NCBI GenBank assembly: GCA_019412865.1 | Contig: DXOJ01000835.1 | Location: forward strand, 1 to 5,145 | DNA: 5,145 nucleotides | Source: Bacteroides sp. | GTDB taxonomy: Bacteria > Bacteroidota > Bacteroidia > Bacteroidales > Bacteroidaceae | Direction of reading: 5' to 3' | In this document: positions 1 to 5,145 of the stretch, piece by piece | Layout: each line of letters begins with the position of its first letter | How positions within the stretch are numbered: the first letter of the stretch is position 1 | Made by a program: the position numbers and the translations under genes | The notes under the pieces: model-generated | What the model was told of the DNA's origin: nothing | What the model saw: the letters and a program-made list of their open reading frames with translations, nothing else | The model's database searches: none

Positions 1-1091
1 ATATCGGACAGCCTGACCTGCCCACTCCTCAGGCCGCGATTGACGCGATACGCAATATTGATCGTAAAGTGCTGGAATATAGCCCCAGTGCAGGTTATCG
101 TAGCTATCGCGAAAAATTAGTGGGATATTATGCAAAGTTCAATATCAACCTTACAGCAGACGATATAATCATTACATCGGGAGGTTCGGAAGCCGTACTT
201 TTTTCCTTCCTTTCCTGCCTGAATCCGGGAGATGAAATTATCGTTCCGGAACCTGCATACGCTAACTATATGGCATTTGCAATCTCTGCCGGAGCAAAGA
301 TTCGCACTATTGCTACGACCATTGAAGAAGGCTTTTCCCTTCCGAAAGTAGAGAAGTTTGAAGAACTGATTAATGAGCGTACGAAAGCGATTCTTATTTG
401 TAACCCAAACAATCCTACCGGTTATTTGTATACACGTCGTGAAATGAATCAGATTCGTGACTTGGTAAAGAAGTACGATTTATTCCTTTTCTCTGATGAA
501 GTATATCGTGAGTTTATATATACCGGTTCTCCATATATTTCTGCCTGCCATCTGGAAGGTATTGAAAATAATGTAGTACTGATTGATTCGGTATCAAAAC
601 GATATTCCGAATGTGGTATCCGCATTGGTGCGTTGATTACCAAAAACAAGGAGATACGCGATGCTGTCATGAAGTTCTGTCAGGCTCGTTTGAGTCCTCC
701 GTTGATTGGACAGATTGCTGCAGAAGCTTCTTTGGATGCTCCGGAAGAATATTCACGCGAAACGTATGATGAGTATGTAGAACGTCGTAAATGTCTGATT
801 GACGGTTTGAACCGTATTCCCGGTGTTTATTCGCCCATTCCGATGGGAGCTTTCTATACAGTGGCTAAACTTCCGGTAGATGACTCCGATAAGTTCTGCG
901 CATGGTGTCTTTCTGATTTTGAGTATGAAGGTCAGACTGTATTCATGGCTCCGGCTTCCGGTTTCTATACCACTCCGGGTTCTGGAATCAATGAGGTTCG
1001 TATTGCTTACGTATTGAAAAAAGAAGATTTAACCCGTGCTCTTTTTGTCTTGCAGAAGGCTTTGGAAGTGTATCCGGGAAGAACGGAATAA
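1..1091 (+). CDS. PLP-dependent class I/II aminotransferase (aspartate aminotransferase-like), 5' partial
   Basis: Cytoplasmic enzyme that would transfer an amino group between an amino acid and a 2-oxo acid. The open frame runs from base 3 (IGQPDLPTPQ...), so the GTG at 69 is not the start; about 35 N-terminal residues are missing compared with the usual ~395-400. Some 362 residues are visible. Counting from codon 69, I see the NPNNPTG motif at 112-118 (its last Asn should contact the PLP ring), SDEVY at 142-146 (Asp for the pyridine nitrogen, Tyr for PLP O3'), the Schiff-base lysine K177 in DSVSK (codon 597-599), the phosphate-binding R185 in GIRIG, and R311 in NEVRIAY for the substrate carboxylate. 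All catalytic residues are present, so it should be active. Family assignment is firm. Substrate is not: aspartate, alanine or aromatic amino acids are all possible. The segment after K177 (RYSECGIRIG) differs from the common AFxMTGWRIG form. Confidence 0.95.
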   Translation, partial: IGQPDLPTPQAAIDAIRNIDRKVLEYSPSAGYRSYREKLVGYYAKFNINLTADDIIITSGGSEAVLFSFLSCLNPGDEIIVPEPAYANYMAFAISAGAKIRTIATTIEEGFSLPKVEKFEELINERTKAILICNPNNPTGYLYTRREMNQIRDLVKKYDLFLFSDEVYREFIYTGSPYISACHLEGIENNVVLIDSVSKRYSECGIRIGALITKNKEIRDAVMKFCQARLSPPLIGQIAAEASLDAPEEYSRETYDEYVERRKCLIDGLNRIPGVYSPIPMGAFYTVAKLPVDDSDKFCAWCLSDFEYEGQTVFMAPASGFYTTPGSGINEVRIAYVLKKEDLTRALFVLQKALEVYPGRTE

Positions 1092-1097
1092 ATTCTA

Positions 1098-1165
1098 GTA
1101 TTAAGTATTAACCGTAGTTTCTGGGGTGTTTGTTGCTGCTACACTTAATACTTAATACCTAATAC
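1098..1165. repeat. Inverted heptad repeat / hairpin between aminotransferase and permease genes
   Basis: The left arm 1098-1111 is two tandem GTATTAA heptads. The right arm 1145-1158 is two tandem TTAATAC heptads and is its exact reverse complement, giving a 14-bp perfect stem. A third, one-mismatch copy (CTAATAC) follows at 1159-1165. Inside the stem, after a 2x2 internal loop, GTAG (1114-1117) can pair with CTAC (1139-1142), leaving a G/T-rich loop of about 20 nt. The structure ends 8-15 nt before the permease ATG. It has no U-tract after it, so it is not a classical intrinsic terminator. It could be an mRNA structure affecting processing or translation, a palindromic protein-binding site, or a small intergenic repeat element. 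The repeats are directly visible; the function is unknown. Confidence 0.8.
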
Positions 1166-1173
1166 TTAAACAA

Positions 1174-2418
1174 ATGTCTTTATCACTTTTCATAGCCCGG
1201 CGTATCTATCGTGAAAGCGATGGCGGAAAGCAGGTGTCACGTCCTGCGGTCCTCATTGCCATGGCGGGTATTGCTATTGGTTTGGCTGTAATGATTATTG
1301 CAGTGGCGGTAGTCATCGGGTTTAAAAGTGAAGTGAGAAATAAAGTTATAGGATTCGGGTCGCATATCCAGATAACTAATTTGGATGCGGTCAGTTCTTA
1401 CGAAACCCATCCCATTGTGGTAGGAGACAGTATGATGACTGCTCTTGCTGATTATCCGGAGATAAGCCATGTGCAGCGTTTCTCTACCAAACCGGGTATG
1501 ATTAAGACCGATGACGCTTTTCAAGGAATGGTGTTGAAAGGTGTAGGTCCGGAGTTTGACCCCCATTTTATAAAAGAGTATTTGGTAGAAGGGGAGATTC
1601 CTGTTTTCAGTGATTCAGTTTCTACCAATCAAGTACTTATCTCGAAAGCGTTGGCAACTAAAATGAAGTTGAAACTGGGAGATAAGATATATACCTATTA
1701 TATACAGGATGATATTCGCGCTCGTCGCCTGACGATTGCCGGAATTTATCAGACGAATTTCTCCGAATACGACAACCTCTTTTTACTGACGGATCTTAAT
1801 CTGGTGAATCGTTTGAACGGTTGGCAACCGGAACAGGTGACCGGTGTGGAATTACAGGTGAAAGATTATGATAGACTGGAAGATATAACCTATGAGATCG
1901 CAACTGATATTGACAACAGGCAAGATGAGTTGGGAGGTGTGTATTATGTGCGTAACATCGAACAACTGAATCCTCAAATCTTTGCTTGGCTTGATTTATT
2001 GGATTTGAACGTATGGGTGATTCTGATTTTGATGATAGGAGTTGCTGGCTTCACCATGATTTCCGGTTTATTGATTATTATCATCGAACGTACCAATATG
2101 ATTGGGATTTTAAAAGCATTGGGAGCCAATAATTTCACGATTCGCAGAACCTTTCTTTGGTTTGCAGTCTTTTTGATTGGCAAAGGAATGTTTTGGGGCA
2201 ATGCCATTGGCTTGGCATTCTGTATCCTTCAGTCTCAATTCGGATTCTTTAAACTTGATCCGGCGACTTATTATGTAGATACTGTTCCAGTTTCTTTTAA
2301 TGTTTTACTTTTTATCTTGATTAATTTGGGCACTTTGTGTGCATCTGTATTGATGTTGATTGGTCCTTCATTTCTTATCACTAAGATCAATCCGGCAAGC
2401 TCCATGAGATACGAATAA
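1174..2418 (+). CDS. FtsX-like ABC transporter permease, LolC/LolE-type
   Basis: Inner-membrane permease of the LolCDE/MacB class. In Proteobacteria such proteins move lipoproteins from the inner membrane to the periplasmic carrier LolA, powered by the ATPase LolD. At 414 residues it matches the usual LolC/LolE size. The N-terminus (MSLSLFIARRIY) is followed by TM1 at about 26-50, a periplasmic MacB_PCD-like domain at about 51-275, then three C-terminal helices at about 279-304, 324-351 and 374-402. The cytoplasmic loop ERTNMIGILKALGA (305-318) is the classic FtsX coupling region that contacts the ATPase. The C-terminus INPASSMRYE matches the D/NPxxxLRYE ending of the family. The ATG at 1174 is chosen because the family N-terminus begins there; the leader is A-rich with no Shine-Dalgarno. 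No LolD or second permease lies in the window, so the transported cargo is inferred only from the family. Confidence 0.88.
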   Translation: MSLSLFIARRIYRESDGGKQVSRPAVLIAMAGIAIGLAVMIIAVAVVIGFKSEVRNKVIGFGSHIQITNLDAVSSYETHPIVVGDSMMTALADYPEISHVQRFSTKPGMIKTDDAFQGMVLKGVGPEFDPHFIKEYLVEGEIPVFSDSVSTNQVLISKALATKMKLKLGDKIYTYYIQDDIRARRLTIAGIYQTNFSEYDNLFLLTDLNLVNRLNGWQPEQVTGVELQVKDYDRLEDITYEIATDIDNRQDELGGVYYVRNIEQLNPQIFAWLDLLDLNVWVILILMIGVAGFTMISGLLIIIIERTNMIGILKALGANNFTIRRTFLWFAVFLIGKGMFWGNAIGLAFCILQSQFGFFKLDPATYYVDTVPVSFNVLLFILINLGTLCASVLMLIGPSFLITKINPASSMRYE

Positions 2419-2493
2419 TCCTCTTTTTCCCTATCTGATTTTTACTGCAAAAATAATTTGGTCCATTGCGTGATGTGGAGTGAATAATATGTC

Positions 2494-2501
2494 TATATTT
2501 G
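2494..2501 (+). promoter_or_regulatory. Probable Bacteroides-type promoter -7 element for the ATP-grasp/GNAT pair
   Basis: TATATTTG fits the Bacteroides primary sigma factor -7 consensus TAnnTTTG and is followed by GCGCCC, a common context at these promoters. Transcription would start near 2505-2509, giving a leader of about 40 nt before the ATG at 2549. A good -33 TTTG is not seen at the usual ~19-21 nt spacing: the nearest TTG (2466-2468) is about 25 nt upstream and TTTG (2457-2460) about 33 nt. The call rests on the -7 box and its location in the largest gap. Confidence 0.55.
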
Positions 2502-2548
2502 CGCCCAATTTACTTAATATCCTCTTGTAGGTTTAATTTTTAACCATT

Positions 2549-4015
2549 ATGAATAATGTGTTAATTCTGTTGGATAATCTGGATGACTGGAAACCGTATT
2601 ATGAGACAAGTAGTGTCCTGACTGTTTCCGACTATCTAAAAAACAAGCCGGTGGAGAAAGACCGGAAGTTAGTTATTAATCTTAGCAATGATTACAGCTA
2701 TAACTCTGAAGGGTATTACTGTTCGCTGCTAGCCCAAACGAGAGGACAGAAAGTCATTCCGGATGTTGATATCATCAACAAAATGGAGGCTGGAACGGGG
2801 GTGCGGATGGACCGTAGTCTGCAAGCCCTTTGTTATCAATGGATACAGAAGAATGACATCAAGGATGATATCTGGTACCTGAATATTTACTTTGGCAAAT
2901 GCCGGGAAAAAGGTATGGAACGGATTGCGCGTTTTATTTTCGAGAATTACCCTTGCCCATTGTTAAGAGTGGCTTTGAATACTCATCCCAGAAATCAGAT
3001 CGAGGGCATTCATTTTCTTCCCCTGAATCAGCTCAATGATGCAGAGCAGGATTTCTTTGCCAATACGCTGGATAACTTTAACAAGAAAATATGGCGTGCA
3101 CCGAAGTCGGCAAAGGCTTCCCGTTATAGTCTCGCTGTATTGGTCGATCCGCAGGAGAAATTTCCTCCCAGCAATAAAGGCGCTTTGCACAAATTGACGG
3201 AGGTGGCTAAGAAAATGAATATCCATGTGGAGATGATTACCGAAGATGACGCTATCCGTTTGCTCGAATTTGATGCCTTGTTTATTCGTACTACAACGTC
3301 GCTCAATCATTATACATTCCATTTGTCACAGTTGGCTGCACAAAACGGAATGGCTGTTATTGACGATCCGCTGTCTATCATCCGGTGCACGAACAAAGTG
3401 TATCTGAAAGAACTTTTTGAGAAGGAAAAGATATCTGCTCCCAAGTCTACATTGATTTTTCAATCCAGCCATCATTCGTTCGAACAGATAAGCGAACAGG
3501 TGGGCGTTCCTTTTATCCTGAAAATACCGGATGGCTCTTATTCCATTGGTATGAAAAAGGTGTCGAACGAAGAAGAACTGCAAGCCAGTCTGAAGATACT
3601 GTTTGAAAAATCGGCTATCTTGCTGGCACAGGCATTTACTCCAACGGAGTTTGACTGGCGTGTCGGTCTATTGAACGGTGTACCGCTCTATGCTTGCAAA
3701 TATTATATGGCAAAAGGACACTGGCAGATTTATTGTCACTATGATTCGGGCAGAAGCCGTTGTGGATTGGTGGATACGATTCCTATTTATCAGGTACCTC
3801 GTGTCGTTTTGGATACAGCTGTCAAGGCTGCCAATCTGATAGGAAAAGGGTTGTATGGAGTCGATCTGAAAATGGTGGATGATAAGGCTTATGTAATTGA
3901 AATCAATGATAATCCGAGCATTGATCATGGACTGGAAGATGCCATTATCGGTGATGAAATGTATTACCGTTTGTTGAATCACTTTGAACAAGCGTTAGAA
4001 ACGAAACATTATTGA
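2549..4015 (+). CDS. RimK-family ATP-grasp ligase with N-terminal RLAN-like domain
   Basis: Predicted ATP-dependent carboxylate-amine ligase of 488 residues; it would join an amino acid or amine to a carboxylate via an acyl-phosphate. Residues ~1-155 look like the RLAN domain (DYL at 28-30, LVINLSNDYSYNSEGYYCSLLAQTRGQKVIP at 41-71). A pre-ATP-grasp segment follows (SLAVLVDPQEKFPPSNKGAL, 194-213), then the ATP-grasp domain from ~245 to 480. Key residues are K283 in TNKVYLKELF, K325 in FILKIPDGSYSIGM with its Gly/Ser-rich nucleotide loop, the DWRVG strand at 369-373, metal-binding D439 in YGVDLK, and E451/N453 in EINDNP. All catalytic positions expected for ATP-grasp are present. This length and layout are typical of the RLAN-ATP-grasp family and well above E. 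coli RimK (~300 residues), so it should not be called S6 glutamate ligase. It probably has its own promoter and forms an operon with the GNAT gene that follows. The substrate is unknown. Confidence 0.9.
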   Translation: MNNVLILLDNLDDWKPYYETSSVLTVSDYLKNKPVEKDRKLVINLSNDYSYNSEGYYCSLLAQTRGQKVIPDVDIINKMEAGTGVRMDRSLQALCYQWIQKNDIKDDIWYLNIYFGKCREKGMERIARFIFENYPCPLLRVALNTHPRNQIEGIHFLPLNQLNDAEQDFFANTLDNFNKKIWRAPKSAKASRYSLAVLVDPQEKFPPSNKGALHKLTEVAKKMNIHVEMITEDDAIRLLEFDALFIRTTTSLNHYTFHLSQLAAQNGMAVIDDPLSIIRCTNKVYLKELFEKEKISAPKSTLIFQSSHHSFEQISEQVGVPFILKIPDGSYSIGMKKVSNEEELQASLKILFEKSAILLAQAFTPTEFDWRVGLLNGVPLYACKYYMAKGHWQIYCHYDSGRSRCGLVDTIPIYQVPRVVLDTAVKAANLIGKGLYGVDLKMVDDKAYVIEINDNPSIDHGLEDAIIGDEMYYRLLNHFEQALETKHY

Positions 4016-4017
4016 TT

Positions 4018-4470
4018 ATGGAGCCGATAGTCGTCCGTAAAGCACAGCAGGCAGACATTCCCGCTATTTTGGAAATAGAGTGGGAGTGTTTTCGGGAAGA
4101 CAGTTTCTCAAAGGAGCAGTTTGCCTATCTGATAAGTCGTTCGAAAGGAACTTTCTATGTGATGATGGAGGGAGATAGGGTGATTGCTTATGTTTCCCTG
4201 TTATTTCATGGGGGAACTCGTTATTTAAGAATCTATTCGATAGCTGTTCATCCGGATTATAGAGGAAGAGGACTGGGGCAGGTATTGATGGATCAGACGA
4301 TTCAGACGGCCGGCGAATGTAAGGCTGCAAAGATTACGCTTGAAGTGAAAGTGACCAATACTTCCGCTATCGGACTATATATGAAAAATGGCTTTATTCC
4401 TGCTGGAATAAAGCCATGCTATTATCACGATGGTTCGGATGCTATTTATATGCAGCGATTGATTCAATAA
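4018..4470 (+). CDS. GNAT-family N-acetyltransferase, RimI-like
   Basis: Single-domain acetyl-CoA-dependent N-acetyltransferase of 150 residues, cytoplasmic. The central strand LRIYSIAVHPDYRGRGLGQVLM (70-91) carries the acetyl-CoA pyrophosphate-binding RGRGLG loop (82-87). The C-terminal part LEVKVTNTSAIGLYMKNGF (108-126) closely follows RimI LEVRxSNxxAIxLYxxxGF. E109 and Y121 lie 12 residues apart, like the catalytic E103/Y115 pair of Salmonella RimI, and the end CYYHDGSDAIYM also resembles RimI. The ATG at 4018 lies 2 nt after the ligase stop and is preferred over an in-frame TTG at 4012 that would overlap that stop; translational coupling is likely. Two TAA stops sit in tandem (4468-4473). 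It could acetylate a protein N-terminus such as ribosomal S18, or a product or substrate of the neighbouring ligase. The context favours the second, but this is inference. The usual papain-like peptidase fusion of RLAN-linked GNATs is absent. Confidence 0.9.
   Translation: MEPIVVRKAQQADIPAILEIEWECFREDSFSKEQFAYLISRSKGTFYVMMEGDRVIAYVSLLFHGGTRYLRIYSIAVHPDYRGRGLGQVLMDQTIQTAGECKAAKITLEVKVTNTSAIGLYMKNGFIPAGIKPCYYHDGSDAIYMQRLIQ
4388..4417. repeat. Perfect 13-bp inverted repeat with 4-nt loop inside the GNAT gene
   Basis: ATGGCTTTATTCC (4388-4400) and GGAATAAAGCCAT (4405-4417) are exact reverse complements around the loop TGCT. It lies in the coding sequence for residues 124-134 (NGFIPAGIKPC), about 50 nt before the stop. 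No T-tract follows, so it is not a typical intrinsic terminator. It could form an RNA hairpin near the 3' end of the operon transcript. The structure is directly visible; any function is unproven. Confidence 0.75.
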
Positions 4471-4497
4471 TAAGTCTGCCTTTTCACGAAATCCGGT

Positions 4498-5145
4498 TTA
4501 TCTTCTCATGAAATCCCCTTTTCCCCGGAAGAAACGGCAGAGTTTGAATTTCAATGACTGTACAGGTTGGATAAGGTCGAAAACGGGTAACGAGAAATAG
4601 TATTTTCGTCCTCCACCCATTTCTTTGGCCGTGCGGTTGATAACGACAGCTTGTATTGTAAAGCGCAGTAACCAGATCAGGAATGCGATGCCTGCTACCA
4701 GCCAGTGGAAATTAAGAATCCCGAATACGATACCTGCTATACAGGTAATATAGAATAACAAACGGGAGAGTGTCTCAAATCCCAGAAGGTAACGCTGTAT
4801 TCCATGGTAGAATCTGGCAGTAGCCATATAACTAACCTTTTCTTCTTTCCAATCTTTGTAGCGATATACGGGTTGTATTCGTGTGGTAGCGTTGAAGTCT
4901 GTTTCAACACGGGTGTTGGAGGAGGTAGCTAGCTCATTAATGAATAAATCATCTTCTCCACGTTGAAGATTCAGGTATTTGGAGAAACCTTTCTGTTGAA
5001 AGAATAGTTCTTTTCGGTAAGCCAGGTTGCGTCCGATACCGATATAAGGTTTTCCGGCTAGCGCGAATCCCAGATAGCGCAAAGACTGGAATAAAGCGTC
5101 GAATGCAGTACGTTTGTGCAACCATCCTTTTGTGCGGTCGTATCC
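4498..5145 (-). CDS. Family 2 glycosyltransferase, membrane-anchored, C-terminal part (5' partial)
   Basis: C-terminal ~215 residues of an inverting GT-A sugar transferase; the frame is open to the right edge (GYDRTKGW precedes the TTG at 5121), so that TTG is not the start and the N-terminal nucleotide-binding half, with its DxD, lies outside. Counting from codon 5121, visible features are GIGRNLAYRKELFF (28-41), the acceptor-side segment of processive-like GT2 enzymes, and the catalytic-base ED motif in RGEDDLF (54-60). KDWKEEKVSYMATARFY (89-105) falls where the Q/RxxRW motif of cellulose-synthase-like enzymes sits, but lacks the exact RW. Two hydrophobic helices follow (~118-138 and 139-161), then a basic tail ending FFRGKGDFMRR, probably cytoplasmic. 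It likely adds a sugar to a lipid-linked or surface glycan from the inner membrane. The gene converges on the GNAT gene with only 27 nt between stops. Donor and acceptor cannot be told from this part. Confidence 0.85.
   Translation of the reverse strand, partial: GYDRTKGWLHKRTAFDALFQSLRYLGFALAGKPYIGIGRNLAYRKELFFQQKGFSKYLNLQRGEDDLFINELATSSNTRVETDFNATTRIQPVYRYKDWKEEKVSYMATARFYHGIQRYLLGFETLSRLLFYITCIAGIVFGILNFHWLVAGIAFLIWLLRFTIQAVVINRTAKEMGGGRKYYFSLPVFDLIQPVQSLKFKLCRFFRGKGDFMRR

Noticed and set aside
69..71. GTG at 69 as the aminotransferase start
   Set aside because: The frame is open upstream to base 3 and encodes the conserved IGQPDLPTP segment of the family, so the real start lies before the window.
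1115..1122. TAGTTTCT as a -7 promoter box for the permease
   Set aside because: It has two mismatches in the TTTG half of TAnnTTTG and lies in the hairpin loop region; not convincing.
1237..1566. Antisense open frame of 109 codons inside the permease gene
   Set aside because: It is the shadow of a clearly recognisable permease, has no recognisable domain and no promoter or leader of its own.
2438..2454. ATTTTT-ACTGC-AAAAAT hairpin as a terminator of the permease
   Set aside because: The stem is six A/T pairs only, too weak for an intrinsic terminator, and no T-run follows.
2963..3991. Several antisense open frames of 60-119 codons inside the ATP-grasp gene
   Set aside because: They overlap one another and a well-supported conserved gene, and their translations resemble no known family.
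4012..4017. TTG at 4012 as an earlier GNAT start
   Set aside because: It overlaps the ligase stop and adds only two residues (LI); the ATG at 4018 gives the normal GNAT N-terminus MEPIVVRKA with 2-nt spacing.
4481..4516. Imperfect direct repeat TTTTCACGAAATCC / TTCTCATGAAATCC at the convergent gene ends
   Set aside because: Twelve of 14 positions match, but it is short, A/T-rich and partly in the glycosyltransferase coding sequence; it may be chance and no function suggests itself.

Overview
The window reads as a piece of a Bacteroides-type (Bacteroidales) chromosome. The reasons are the style of all five proteins, the absence of Shine-Dalgarno-like sequences before the internal starts (A/T-rich leaders instead), and a Bacteroides-type -7 promoter element (TAnnTTTG) before the third gene. 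It looks like ordinary chromosomal gene content. I see no transposase, integrase, phage gene, CRISPR array, rRNA or tRNA.

Layout: (1) 1-1091, + strand, the C-terminal ~90% of a fold-type I PLP-dependent aminotransferase, cut by the left edge. (2) An 82-nt gap holding a striking hairpin built from inverted heptads (GTATTAA x2 / TTAATAC x2 plus a third degenerate copy). (3) 1174-2418, +, a LolC/LolE-type FtsX-fold ABC transporter permease. (4) A 130-nt gap with the probable promoter of the next pair. (5) 2549-4015, +, a RimK-type ATP-grasp ligase with an N-terminal RLAN-like domain. (6) 4018-4470, +, a small RimI-like GNAT acetyltransferase starting 2 nt after the ligase stop. (7) 4498-5145, - strand, the C-terminal part of a membrane-anchored family 2 glycosyltransferase, convergent with the GNAT and cut by the right edge. 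No stretch over 300 nt lacks a gene; the gaps are 82, 130, 2 and 27 nt.

The most interesting unit is the ATP-grasp/GNAT pair with its own promoter. RLAN-type ATP-grasp ligases are known from comparative genomics to sit beside a GNAT that is usually fused to a papain-like peptidase, and a role in peptide synthesis or modification has been predicted. Here the GNAT is a bare 150-residue domain with no peptidase, so this looks like a minimal two-gene version of a largely uncharacterised amidoligase system. The aminotransferase, permease and glycosyltransferase show no clear functional link to the pair.
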